Below, in pieces: positions 26,729 through 34,924 of a stretch of DNA of 64,000 nt. The stretch is taken from NCBI RefSeq assembly GCF_011030405.1, contig NZ_JAAJTJ010000013.1:1-64000 (forward strand), given 5' to 3'. Positions within the stretch are counted from its first letter, which is position 1. Every line of letters begins with the position of its first letter. The notes beneath the pieces are model-generated. The model did not search any database, was not told where the DNA came from, and saw only the letters and a program-made list of their open reading frames with translations. The translations under genes and the position numbers were made by a program. The stretch is from Parapedobacter sp. SGR-10. Its GTDB lineage: Bacteria; Bacteroidota; Bacteroidia; Sphingobacteriales; Sphingobacteriaceae.

Positions 26729-29188
26729 TTAGCTAATCAGTTTAATTGGGAATTGGAATTTGAACTTTACCAAGAAGAAAGGGTCTTCGTTCAAAGATAG
26801 AATCCAATCCGGATTATTAAAATAAGTCGCAATTCTGTGTATATCGTATCCCCCCAGACCACTTCCATTAATTGAATCGGCTGTCGAGTATTTTGTCACA
26901 AACTTCTCTCTGTCATAATTCTTCGGAAATGGTTTACCGTTATTTTTGATCTCCATAGTAAGAGAGTCTTCAACCTCGGCTAATTCAATAACTACTTCAT
27001 TGCCTGTAGCTTTTTTATCAAATGCATACTTATTCGCATTTGTAAGAATGTTATCCAATAATGTCTTGAAAAGCGTCTCATTGGCATAGATACCTCTTTC
27101 CTTCAGCTTTTCACCTTTCAGTAACAACTTCTTTATTTTGAATTTAAATCGATTGTTTGACAGTTCATTGATGACATTGTTGATATCAGTTAGCGGAATT
27201 ATTTGTTTTTCATACTCCGATAAAACAAGTCCGTTCTCGCCCTTTTCAAGCACGTCGGTGATGAAGTTTACGTCACGCTTGATTTCTTTTAGAGCAGAGA
27301 TAATATCAATTTCATAAAATTCGGAAAAGGCATTATTCAATGCTACAAAGCCTTCTTTTTCCTTGTTTAAGAAATCAAGCAAGTTGTCAGACCAATCAAG
27401 AATATTTTGTCTAGGTCTGCCCAAGGTATGTTTCAAGGAAGCAAATTCATTGAATTGCTTTATAGCCTTGCCATGAGCCAATGCATTACGCTCTTGTTGG
27501 AGACTTTTAATCTTGTCCGACAACTCGTAAATCCCTTGAATTTTAGCTCGTTGTTCTTCTATTGAAGGAAGTTTAATTACGACCTCCATCAAATCATCGC
27601 TACGAATAAAAGGCATCGTCGAACCCAAACGGTATGATTCAAGTTGCTTCTGCACATAATCGGCATGAAGCTCGTTGACCAAGTAAGCTTTGTCTACTAT
27701 TGTTTCATTAACCGTGAAGGATAAAATATCCTGATTTCTGAAAATAGGTTCGCCTTTGAATTCAAAAAGTGTTGGCTTTAGGGTTTTCCAACGGACTGCT
27801 AGGAGAAGACAAGATTCTGAAACAAGATGAATGCCATGTCGTCGCAATTCGGTTTCTTCCACATTAGAAACATCAAGCGTAAAATCAATTTTATCGTCTT
27901 TTAAATCACGTATGCGAATTAGTTTGCCTGTTTTGGGAAGATCGCCTTTTTGACCTCTAACTAATTTTAGAATATCACCAAGTTTGACGCCCTCAATGTT
28001 TTTTTTGAAATAGCGTGCAACACTTAGATTATAATCGTTATCAATAATTTCTTGATTTTGAACAACCCGAAGATGACTTTCATCTTCTACACCACTCTGG
28101 ATTAAACTGATTAAATCATGATCGTTGAGTACTTTTTCTCTCCGGCTATTATCAGTTACAAACTTTTTAGCTTCAACAAATTTTACTTTACCAGGTAAAT
28201 CTTTCGTTCTTGCTACGACCATAATGATCAACGGAATTCCTGTATTTAAAAGTAATCCACCTGGTAATGAAATAATCGTATCAATTAAATCTTCTTCAAT
28301 CAGATATTCCCTTAACCGCTTTTCCTGCAGCCCTCTGAATAAAAATCCTTGTGGTAAAAGGGCAATTAACTTTCCATTTTGTTTCAAGGATTGAACACCT
28401 TTTTCGATCAAAAACTGCTCGATAGTTCTAACTTCGGGATCAATATCTGTATACTGATCGCGGAGTCGTATCCCGAAAGGAGGATTGGAAATAATCAAGT
28501 CAAATTTTTCAGATTGAGCTGGCCAATGTAAAATCGAATCTTCGCAGAAGTACTTTGAACTATTTAGCTTTCCATAAGACATCATTCTCAAAGCACCTAA
28601 TGTCCATGCCTTATGACTAATCTCCTGTCCAAAATAACTATGTTCTTGGTTATTATGAACAGCAAACGAAGCTATGCCTGCAAAAGGATTGAACACTTTG
28701 GCATCTTTTTTTATATTAGCCAAACCACACATAAAACGAGTTAGTTCAAGTGGCTGAATAAACTCACCTGCATATCTTCCTTGGGATTGCAAAACCCTAT
28801 AGATAACATTGTCAATTATATCAGCAAAATTGTTCCTAAGAATTTCTTCCTCAATTTCAAAAAGAAGGAAAGAAAAATACCCCATTGGCTCGCTCAACAC
28901 TTTTGACAAAGAATCACTTAGTGCGTCGATAATCAACACATAATATTGCTTCGTCTCTTCATTTAGCTCTGAATTTAGAATAAGTGCCTTAAGGTCCAGT
29001 ATACCAACCCCAGTAGATAATGATTTCTCATTGATTACACTATCCTTGTATAAGGATACAAAAAGGAGTACTACCTGTAATGAACTCTCTAAATAGTGTA
29101 ATTTCTCACTATTTCTAAAAGCGTCAAAAATGCTGAAAATCTTGGACGACATAGCGTCTGGTGGGTTTGTATATTCTATATTCCGCAT
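26729..29188 (-). CDS. N6-adenine methyltransferase / HsdS-like / histidine-kinase fusion
   Basis: This 819-residue protein joins three parts. Residues about 130-400 are an HsdM-type N6-adenine methyltransferase with SAM motif NPFAG (167-171) and catalytic NPPF (235-238). Residues about 400-575 resemble a type I specificity half-subunit (LGDILKLVRGQ, then IKLPSIEEQRAKI and a coiled coil). Residues about 580-819 look like a histidine kinase: H-box LKHTLGRP with His587, N-box DNILTNANKYAF (Asn713, Asn717), and G2 box GSGLGGYDI (775-783). The G1 box has NNGKP where DxGxG is usual. It is followed after two bases by a receiver protein. A role as a DNA-modification-linked sensor in phage defence is inference. 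Confidence 0.88.
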   Translation of the reverse strand: MRNIEYTNPPDAMSSKIFSIFDAFRNSEKLHYLESSLQVVLLFVSLYKDSVINEKSLSTGVGILDLKALILNSELNEETKQYYVLIIDALSDSLSKVLSEPMGYFSFLLFEIEEEILRNNFADIIDNVIYRVLQSQGRYAGEFIQPLELTRFMCGLANIKKDAKVFNPFAGIASFAVHNNQEHSYFGQEISHKAWTLGALRMMSYGKLNSSKYFCEDSILHWPAQSEKFDLIISNPPFGIRLRDQYTDIDPEVRTIEQFLIEKGVQSLKQNGKLIALLPQGFLFRGLQEKRLREYLIEEDLIDTIISLPGGLLLNTGIPLIIMVVARTKDLPGKVKFVEAKKFVTDNSRREKVLNDHDLISLIQSGVEDESHLRVVQNQEIIDNDYNLSVARYFKKNIEGVKLGDILKLVRGQKGDLPKTGKLIRIRDLKDDKIDFTLDVSNVEETELRRHGIHLVSESCLLLAVRWKTLKPTLFEFKGEPIFRNQDILSFTVNETIVDKAYLVNELHADYVQKQLESYRLGSTMPFIRSDDLMEVVIKLPSIEEQRAKIQGIYELSDKIKSLQQERNALAHGKAIKQFNEFASLKHTLGRPRQNILDWSDNLLDFLNKEKEGFVALNNAFSEFYEIDIISALKEIKRDVNFITDVLEKGENGLVLSEYEKQIIPLTDINNVINELSNNRFKFKIKKLLLKGEKLKERGIYANETLFKTLLDNILTNANKYAFDKKATGNEVVIELAEVEDSLTMEIKNNGKPFPKNYDREKFVTKYSTADSINGSGLGGYDIHRIATYFNNPDWILSLNEDPFFLVKFKFQFPIKLIS

Positions 29189-29283
29189 AGTTCCGATTAT
29201 TTAATGATTAAAGTGCAAAAATCAGACTTATCTGTGCAGCACAAGTGCATAGTTGTAGTAAGATGTGAGATCGAGATGAACGT

Positions 29284-30264
29284 CTATTTTTTTGTGTACA
29301 GTTTATCCAACTCTTTCCAAATATTAGCATTGTAAAATGGCTTGGTCATAGACCTTTTGTTATCTGGATCTAGTTTACGTTGATGACAAAGTTTATCATC
29401 TTCCTTTATTTTTTTCATAGAGGTATGGAAATCGGCATTCTGTTTAAAGTCAGTATAACGTTTTGTAGCGATGTTACAAACCTCCTTGTACGTGAGAGGG
29501 AACTTATCTTTTATATTTTCTTCGGTCAATTTTATCGGGACACCATTTTCATCGTATCTAAAACCAATCTCTCCGAAGCTATTTTCCTTCTTAAAACTCA
29601 CATCAATAGATATAGCAATATCAAAATCTTGATCGTCCTTATCTTCCCTCTCAATTTTTGATTTAACGAAATTCAAATAGTTTTGAACTTCCTGAGTCAT
29701 TACGCCCGTACTGATAACTTTAGAATCAACGTAAGCTAAGGGCATTAAATACAAATTGTATGAAGACATATCTATTTCTGTTTTCCAGCTTTTGATAATA
29801 TGAAGATAATTCTTGACAGTCGCAAAGCCGATTTCTTGAATCTCTTTCGAGATAGAATCGCTGTTATGAAAATGTATAGCATTATCGCGTAACTCAATCA
29901 AGGACTCAATATTCCCCAAATTATTACGCGATATATTAAACCCCAATTTTTCGAGCCTTTTTACACACTCCATTATGTTTATTGTTTGTGGGTTTCCGCT
30001 ACGGCTTAATTTTGGTTTCTTTTTACGTTTATGAGGTGTTTTGTCCTTAGTGAGAATAGGCTCCATGACATAAAGACTTTGAAGATTATATCTGCTCACC
30101 TTTAAGAGTTGGGCTTTAAATAATAGTTCTAAGGAATTTACAGCTAAGATAGCGAACGACTCTTCTCTATAAGAAAAATTAGGTTTGTTATAAATCTCAA
30201 TGGCCGATAGCATGGAGCTGACAGACTTATTTAATAAGCTTTTATAGGTTGGGTTAGTTTTCAT
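29284..30264 (-). CDS. DUF3644-domain protein
   Basis: The 326-residue protein begins with the DUF3644 pattern: LLNKSVSSMLSAIEIYNKPNFSYREESFAILAVNSLELLFKAQLLK (several joined segments), followed by SRSGNPQTI and LIELRDNAIHF. It is a helical, HEPN-like family of unknown function, often found inside restriction-modification loci. It lies 12 bp after hsdS, probably on the hsd transcript, and 95 bp before the methyltransferase-kinase fusion. The segment RDNAIHF resembles the RxxxxH of HEPN RNases, but I cannot say that it is catalytic. Confidence 0.78.
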   Translation of the reverse strand: MKTNPTYKSLLNKSVSSMLSAIEIYNKPNFSYREESFAILAVNSLELLFKAQLLKVSRYNLQSLYVMEPILTKDKTPHKRKKKPKLSRSGNPQTINIMECVKRLEKLGFNISRNNLGNIESLIELRDNAIHFHNSDSISKEIQEIGFATVKNYLHIIKSWKTEIDMSSYNLYLMPLAYVDSKVISTGVMTQEVQNYLNFVKSKIEREDKDDQDFDIAISIDVSFKKENSFGEIGFRYDENGVPIKLTEENIKDKFPLTYKEVCNIATKRYTDFKQNADFHTSMKKIKEDDKLCHQRKLDPDNKRSMTKPFYNANIWKELDKLYTKK

Positions 30265-30276
30265 ACAAATAAAGGT

Positions 30277-31557
30277 TTACTTCTTCCTCCCCCTCGTTTC
30301 CTCCTTCAACGCCATAATCTCCGCCAACAAATCCTTGGCATCGCCATCGGTAGGGAGTTGAGGTACCAGTTCGCCTTTGAAGGCTTTGTGTAGGATGGCT
30401 TGCGGTAAGTTGTCTATTTTTGCTTTTAAGGCTTGATAACGAGCTTCGATAGCATCAGCTTTAGCAAATAGGCTTTCTACTCGTTTAACAATGTTTTGTT
30501 GTTCATCAAGTTCTATGTCAGGAATGTTCAACTCTTGAATCTCCTTACTATTAATGTTGTTCACACCACTGGTAGAACGAGATGTGTTGATCATTTGACT
30601 TCTAATGAAATTTGATTTGAAAATATAGTTTAAATATTCTGCCTCATAATTCGCATTAAGTCTAATACGAATTAAATAACCTGCATACGAGTAATTTTCA
30701 TGCTCACTAGTTATGATAGCACTCTGACCGACAAGCGACACACTTCCATTTGATCTGATTATCAAGATGTCGTTTTTCCTTAACTTAAGAGTGTCATATT
30801 CCTTTTCATCCAGTAAAGAATACTTTAAATCTTTGTCATTTATACGTCCATTCTCTATATTAGGTATTCTTAGTATTGGAGTTCCGTTAATTCCATACTC
30901 CGATTTTTTGGATGTACCATACTTTATATCCGTTAGAAAATCCTTCAATTTTCTTGTTCCTTTTTTGCTTTCAACGGCTTGCGTCAACACCTGCTGCCGA
31001 AAAGCTTTCAGCAATTCGGGTATGCGATCTAGTGCTTTTTTTATCTTTTCATGCTGGGCAAAGAGTCTGTCGAGCTTTGCGACAATACGTTCTTGTTCGG
31101 CGAGTGGAGGGAGGGGGAATGGAATTGCTTGTAGTTTAGGAGCATTAATGTTCTGCACAGCAATCCCAACAGCGTTATCGGAAATCGTTCTCCAATAGTC
31201 CTTCGAGTTGAGGTAGTAGGACATGAATTTTGGAACAATGAAAGGTTTAAACCTTATCAAGTAAGATGCAAAAAGACTGTTTTCAATCTTACCATCTACG
31301 AGATAACTCAAGCCTATTGATCCTGCTCGTGATATCAATATGTCGTTCTCTTTTAATAAATACTTTTCTATATCATCGGGCAATTCTTGGCAAAAAGGAA
31401 CCTTGTGCCAGTCAATACTTCCTTTGCCAATATCCGTGGTTCTTAAATACCTGTATTTTCCGACATTGTTTGACTTTGTTGTCCAACCATATTGGGGCTT
31501 GGTAGTTACATCTCCCAACTTAGTCTCTACCCAACCCTTCGGCAATGATTTTTCCAT
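30277..31557 (-). CDS. hsdS: Type I restriction enzyme specificity subunit
   Basis: The 426-residue protein has two target-recognition domains, each ending in a conserved spacer helix. The first is LPKGWVETKLGDV up to PLPPLAEQERIVAKLDRLFAQHEKI; the second is TRKLKDFLTDIKYG up to IELDEQQNIVKRVESLFAKADAIEARY. It sets the DNA sequence recognised by the HsdRMS complex. It follows hsdM on the same strand across a 129-bp gap that holds a small hairpin (TGCTGAAtcaagTTCAGCA, about 31659). Confidence 0.95.
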   Translation of the reverse strand: MEKSLPKGWVETKLGDVTTKPQYGWTTKSNNVGKYRYLRTTDIGKGSIDWHKVPFCQELPDDIEKYLLKENDILISRAGSIGLSYLVDGKIENSLFASYLIRFKPFIVPKFMSYYLNSKDYWRTISDNAVGIAVQNINAPKLQAIPFPLPPLAEQERIVAKLDRLFAQHEKIKKALDRIPELLKAFRQQVLTQAVESKKGTRKLKDFLTDIKYGTSKKSEYGINGTPILRIPNIENGRINDKDLKYSLLDEKEYDTLKLRKNDILIIRSNGSVSLVGQSAIITSEHENYSYAGYLIRIRLNANYEAEYLNYIFKSNFIRSQMINTSRSTSGVNNINSKEIQELNIPDIELDEQQNIVKRVESLFAKADAIEARYQALKAKIDNLPQAILHKAFKGELVPQLPTDGDAKDLLAEIMALKEETRGRKK

Positions 31558-31686
31558 ATTATTCTTTTTATCAACATCACTCCGAATTTATTTCGGTGTC
31601 TCTGCGTTCTGGCACCTGCCTACATCATTTTCGGCGTGTGCTTACTATAAAAGAGATGCTGAATCAAGTTCAGCATGACGTTGCTG

Positions 31687-33153
31687 TTAACTCAACTCCT
31701 TGATTAAATCTTCCAATTCCTTATTAATTGCCTGCAGTTCGGACATCGCTTCTTTGGCGATGTCAATCGGGTCACCCAGATCTTCGGCATTACTCAGTGA
31801 ACTGTCGGCGATCAAGCCAATATCCAACGAATCGCCTTTGGCTGCAATAGCCTCACGGTTGAATGCCTGCCAGCGATTATCTTGCTTTGCAATCTCAGCA
31901 CGCTTGGCCTCATCGATAGCTCCTTGCCAGTTGTCTTTGACATCGTCGATGCTGATACCACCGGTATACGCTTTCACAAAATCCGCAAAGGCGGCACGGG
32001 TGAATGGCGTGCGTTTACCAAAGCTAGGTGCATTGGTACGCATATCGTACACCCATACGTTTTTAGTGTTTCCGGTTTCGGTCTTGCCACGGGTGAAGAA
32101 CAAAACGTTCGTCTTGACACCTGCGGCATAAAATATACCCGTGGGCAAACGCAGGATGGTATGCAAGTTGCACTTGTCCATCAGATCTCGGCGTATCCGC
32201 AAACCATCGCCATCTTCAAACAGTACATTGTCTGGCAATACGACAGCTGCCCGAGCTTTACCGTCTTTTTTGAGAGAGCGGTAGATGTGTTGTAGAAAAT
32301 TGAGCTGCTTATTGGAGCTGAGGAAGGTGAGATCCGTACGTGTCGGACGTTCGCCCCCCTTTTTGGTGCCGAAAGGCGGATTGGCTAGTACACCATCGTA
32401 GTTCTTAAAGGCTTCACCCTCCTGGCTCAAAGTGTCGGCTAAGGCTATGGGCGATTCGATGCCATGCAGTTTAGCGTTCATCAAAGCTAAACGATGCGCA
32501 TCCTGTACGAGTTCACAACCGGTAAAGGCTTCGTACTTTTGAAAGCGACGTTCCTTTTCAGTTAATGCAAAGTAGCTATCCGTTTTTTCTTTCAGATAAT
32601 GATCCGCCGCGATCATAAAGCCAAAAGTTCCTGCCGCGGGGTCGTTCCATCGTTCGCCGATTTTGGGAACCAGAAGATCGACCATCACGTTGATCAACGG
32701 ACGAGGCGTAAAATATTGTCCTGCTCCTGATTTCTTTTCGTTGGCATTTTTCTCTAACAGTTCCTCGTAGATGGTAGCGATCTGGTCTTTTTCAGTATCC
32801 TCAAACCAATCGATACCGTCAATGGCCGTCACCAATGTGCGTAGATTGACAGGCTTACGTAGCATGCTTGATGCATTGGTATAGATTTCCTTGATAGTCG
32901 CATTGTCGGTTTTGGCAGAAATAGTAGCCAATAACTCGCGGTATGTATCGTATAGCTCTTTATTGTCTTTTATAGATTTGAACTTTTCCCAACGGTATTC
33001 TGCGGGTATTTCCTGATCGAACTTCCGCACCTCAGAAAGTTTGAGGAACAGAATGTAAGTTAGTTCATTTAAATATTGGTGATAGGTCACTCCATCGTCA
33101 CGAAGGACATTACAGAGGTTCCAGAGTTTTTGTGCAATTTCTTCTGCGCTCAT
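31687..33153 (-). CDS. hsdM: Type I restriction-modification methyltransferase subunit
   Basis: The 488-residue protein is HsdM, an N6-adenine methyltransferase. It has the N-terminal helical HsdM_N domain (SAEEIAQKLWNLCNVLRDDG), the SAM-binding motif DPAAGTFGFM and the catalytic NPPFGTKKGG. It modifies host DNA with HsdS and forms the core of the restriction complex with HsdR. The gene order in transcription is hsdR - accessory genes - hsdM - hsdS. Confidence 0.96.
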   Translation of the reverse strand: MSAEEIAQKLWNLCNVLRDDGVTYHQYLNELTYILFLKLSEVRKFDQEIPAEYRWEKFKSIKDNKELYDTYRELLATISAKTDNATIKEIYTNASSMLRKPVNLRTLVTAIDGIDWFEDTEKDQIATIYEELLEKNANEKKSGAGQYFTPRPLINVMVDLLVPKIGERWNDPAAGTFGFMIAADHYLKEKTDSYFALTEKERRFQKYEAFTGCELVQDAHRLALMNAKLHGIESPIALADTLSQEGEAFKNYDGVLANPPFGTKKGGERPTRTDLTFLSSNKQLNFLQHIYRSLKKDGKARAAVVLPDNVLFEDGDGLRIRRDLMDKCNLHTILRLPTGIFYAAGVKTNVLFFTRGKTETGNTKNVWVYDMRTNAPSFGKRTPFTRAAFADFVKAYTGGISIDDVKDNWQGAIDEAKRAEIAKQDNRWQAFNREAIAAKGDSLDIGLIADSSLSNAEDLGDPIDIAKEAMSELQAINKELEDLIKELS

Positions 33154-33172
33154 CTTTTTTAGTTGTTAATTA

Positions 33173-33538
33173 TCAGTTGTTAGTGGTTAGATTTTTTTTA
33201 GTGTTTTTGATGATGGTGGTGATAATTTTTATTAATTCGACAGCGTCGTTATTTAAACTTTCAAATTGATGTTCGTCAATATAATCTGTCTCACTTAAAA
33301 GCTCTAACCAGTAAATGGTTTCATTTATCTCTTTTTGGGCAATCGCAAATTTATGGATGAAATCCGCTTTACTCTGTCCATGCTCTGCCTCTCTCACCAT
33401 AGCACCTACAGAAGTTCCGCTTCTCAGTATTTGTTTAGAAAGTATATACTCTCTTTTTTGCTCCGTTACGTGTTGATACAATCGTACCACACGAACCGCA
33501 AACGCAAAACTCTTGTCTTTTATGTTATTCTCCTTCAT
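33173..33538 (-). CDS. Four-helix-bundle (23S rRNA-intervening-sequence-like) protein, copy 2
   Basis: The 121-residue protein belongs to the four-helix-bundle family first seen in 23S rRNA intervening sequences: KSFAFAVRVVRLYQ, then SKQILRSGTSVGAMVREAEHGQSKADF and ETIYWLELL. Its role is unknown. It is a close paralogue of the gene at 34512-34889, with long stretches of identical DNA, and the two flank the Fic gene. Tandem GTTAGTT-type repeats sit beside it (33540-33600). Confidence 0.85.
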   Translation of the reverse strand: MKENNIKDKSFAFAVRVVRLYQHVTEQKREYILSKQILRSGTSVGAMVREAEHGQSKADFIHKFAIAQKEINETIYWLELLSETDYIDEHQFESLNNDAVELIKIITTIIKNTKKNLTTNN

Positions 33539-33539
33539 A

Positions 33540-33600
33540 CTTCTTACAACTAACTACTTACAACTAACCACTTACAACTAACCACTTACAACTAACCACT
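33540..33600. repeat. Tandem AACTAACCACTTAC repeat
   Basis: The 60 bases between the four-helix-bundle gene and the Fic stop consist of four or five copies of a 14-bp unit (two variants of ACTAAC...ACTTACA). A related GTTAGTT heptamer array, on the other strand sense, lies at 34481-34526 beyond the Fic start, and a degenerate one at 34889-34945. Copy number is likely unstable. Confidence 0.85.
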
Positions 33601-34471
33601 AATTCTCTTCATAATAATAGGAATAGTCAACTCCCTTCATAAACATTTCCCGACTGTGAATATCGTCTGTCAGCGCATTCTCTAACCTTACTTTCAATAG
33701 TTGACTATCTGTTACACTTTTTATCATGGCCTGGTGATAGTCGTTTTTTGAAATTTTACTCCAATCCACACATTTTTTCAATTCCTTTTTCAGCATAAGA
33801 TCAAGCCATATACGTGTACTTCTACCATTTCCTTCCATAAAAGGGTGTGCAATATTCATTTCCACATACTTGTCTACAATTTGATCAAATGTATCTGCTG
33901 GCATGGCTTCTATATCTTTCAAGGTATCCGAAAGGTATTGTGCCATAGCAAATTGAAATCCACCTTTAGCTATATTCTTTTTGCGGATTTGGCCTGCAAA
34001 ATCATACAGCCCACCAAACAAATAGGCATGTATCTGCTGCAAACCTTTAACAGTTCCAATTTCTATATTATCGATAAACGAACTTTCGAATAAGGCATAA
34101 GCTTTATTTTTGCTTTTACCATCTATGCTCTCCTCACTATACGTAAACCATTCTATAAATCGGTTTGCCTTAGTACCCGGAAAGGTTTTACCCAATGCGA
34201 TAATACCATCATAATCTAGCACATCGGCCTTATATTTTTTACCGTCTGCAGCAAGGAGCTTCAGTTGGGTAGTAGCACTAACCAACTGATTGTTTTCTTT
34301 CTTTAATTTTGCTTTGAGGTATTTCCAGTAGTTACGGGTTTTGGCATAGTCATCTTGATCAGTCAGTACCGCCACAATGTCCAACACCGAAAACCACCAT
34401 TTGCTGTACTCGTCGTCCCAAATAGCGCGTACCTCTCTATCGTCGAAAAAGCGTATGGATATTTTAGACAT
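33599..34471 (-). CDS. Fic-domain protein (putative AMPylase) with N-terminal Bro-N-like domain
   Basis: The 290-residue protein carries the Fic motif [12 protein letters not shown] at residues 209-220, an exact HxFx(D/E)GNGRxxR match with catalytic His209. The N-terminal 110 residues ([29 protein letters not shown], in two segments) look like the Bro-N / RhuM-type domain. Fic proteins usually transfer AMP to a protein target. It is inserted in the hsd operon between two paralogous four-helix-bundle genes. No separate antitoxin is evident, and I could not locate a clear inhibitory helix motif. Confidence 0.86.
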   Translation of the reverse strand: MSKISIRFFDDREVRAIWDDEYSKWWFSVLDIVAVLTDQDDYAKTRNYWKYLKAKLKKENNQLVSATTQLKLLAADGKKYKADVLDYDGIIALGKTFPGTKANRFIEWFTYSEESIDGKSKNKAYALFESSFIDNIEIGTVKGLQQIHAYLFGGLYDFAGQIRKKNIAKGGFQFAMAQYLSDTLKDIEAMPADTFDQIVDKYVEMNIAHPFMEGNGRSTRIWLDLMLKKELKKCVDWSKISKNDYHQAMIKSVTDSQLLKVRLENALTDDIHSREMFMKGVDYSYYYEEN

Positions 34472-34480
34472 AGTTATTAG

Positions 34481-34526
34481 TGATAAGTTGTTAGTTGTTA
34501 GTTGTTAGTTGTTAGTTGTTAGAGGT
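34481..34526. repeat. Tandem GTTAGTT heptamer array
   Basis: About five tandem copies of the 7-bp unit GTTAGTT lie between the Fic start and the four-helix-bundle gene. They are AT-rich and lie directly in the presumed hsd transcript. Confidence 0.8.
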
Positions 34527-34889
34527 TAGATTTTTTTTGGTGTTTTTGATGATGGTGGTGATAATTTTTATTAATTCGACAGCGTCGTTATTTAAACTTT
34601 CGAATTGACTTTCATCTATATAACCTGTTTCATACAAAAGCTCTAACCAGTAAATCGTTTCATTTATTTCTTTCTGTGCAATTGAAAATTTATGGATAAA
34701 GTCCGCTTTACTTTGTCCGTGTTCCGCTTCTCTTACCATAGCACCCACAGAAGTCCCACTTCTAAGCAGTTGTTTAGAAAGTATAAATTCTCTTTTTTCT
34801 TCTGACAAATATTGATACAGTTTTACGATATGCACCGCAAAAGTAAAACTTTTATTCTTTATATTATTCTCCTTCATATCATCTAACAA
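34512..34889 (-). CDS. Four-helix-bundle (23S rRNA-intervening-sequence-like) protein, copy 1
   Basis: The 125-residue protein is a paralogue of the one at 33173-33538, sharing SFTFAVHIVKLYQYL, SGTSVGAMVREAEHGQSKAD and ETIYWLELLYETGYIDE. The 3' ends are almost identical at DNA level, which points to a recent duplication around the Fic gene. The better start may be MKENNIKNKSF, four codons inside, as in the other copy. Function unknown. Confidence 0.84.
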   Translation of the reverse strand: MLDDMKENNIKNKSFTFAVHIVKLYQYLSEEKREFILSKQLLRSGTSVGAMVREAEHGQSKADFIHKFSIAQKEINETIYWLELLYETGYIDESQFESLNNDAVELIKIITTIIKNTKKNLTSNN

Positions 34890-34924
34890 CTAACCCCTCA
34901 TACCAAATAACTACGAGCTAACCC

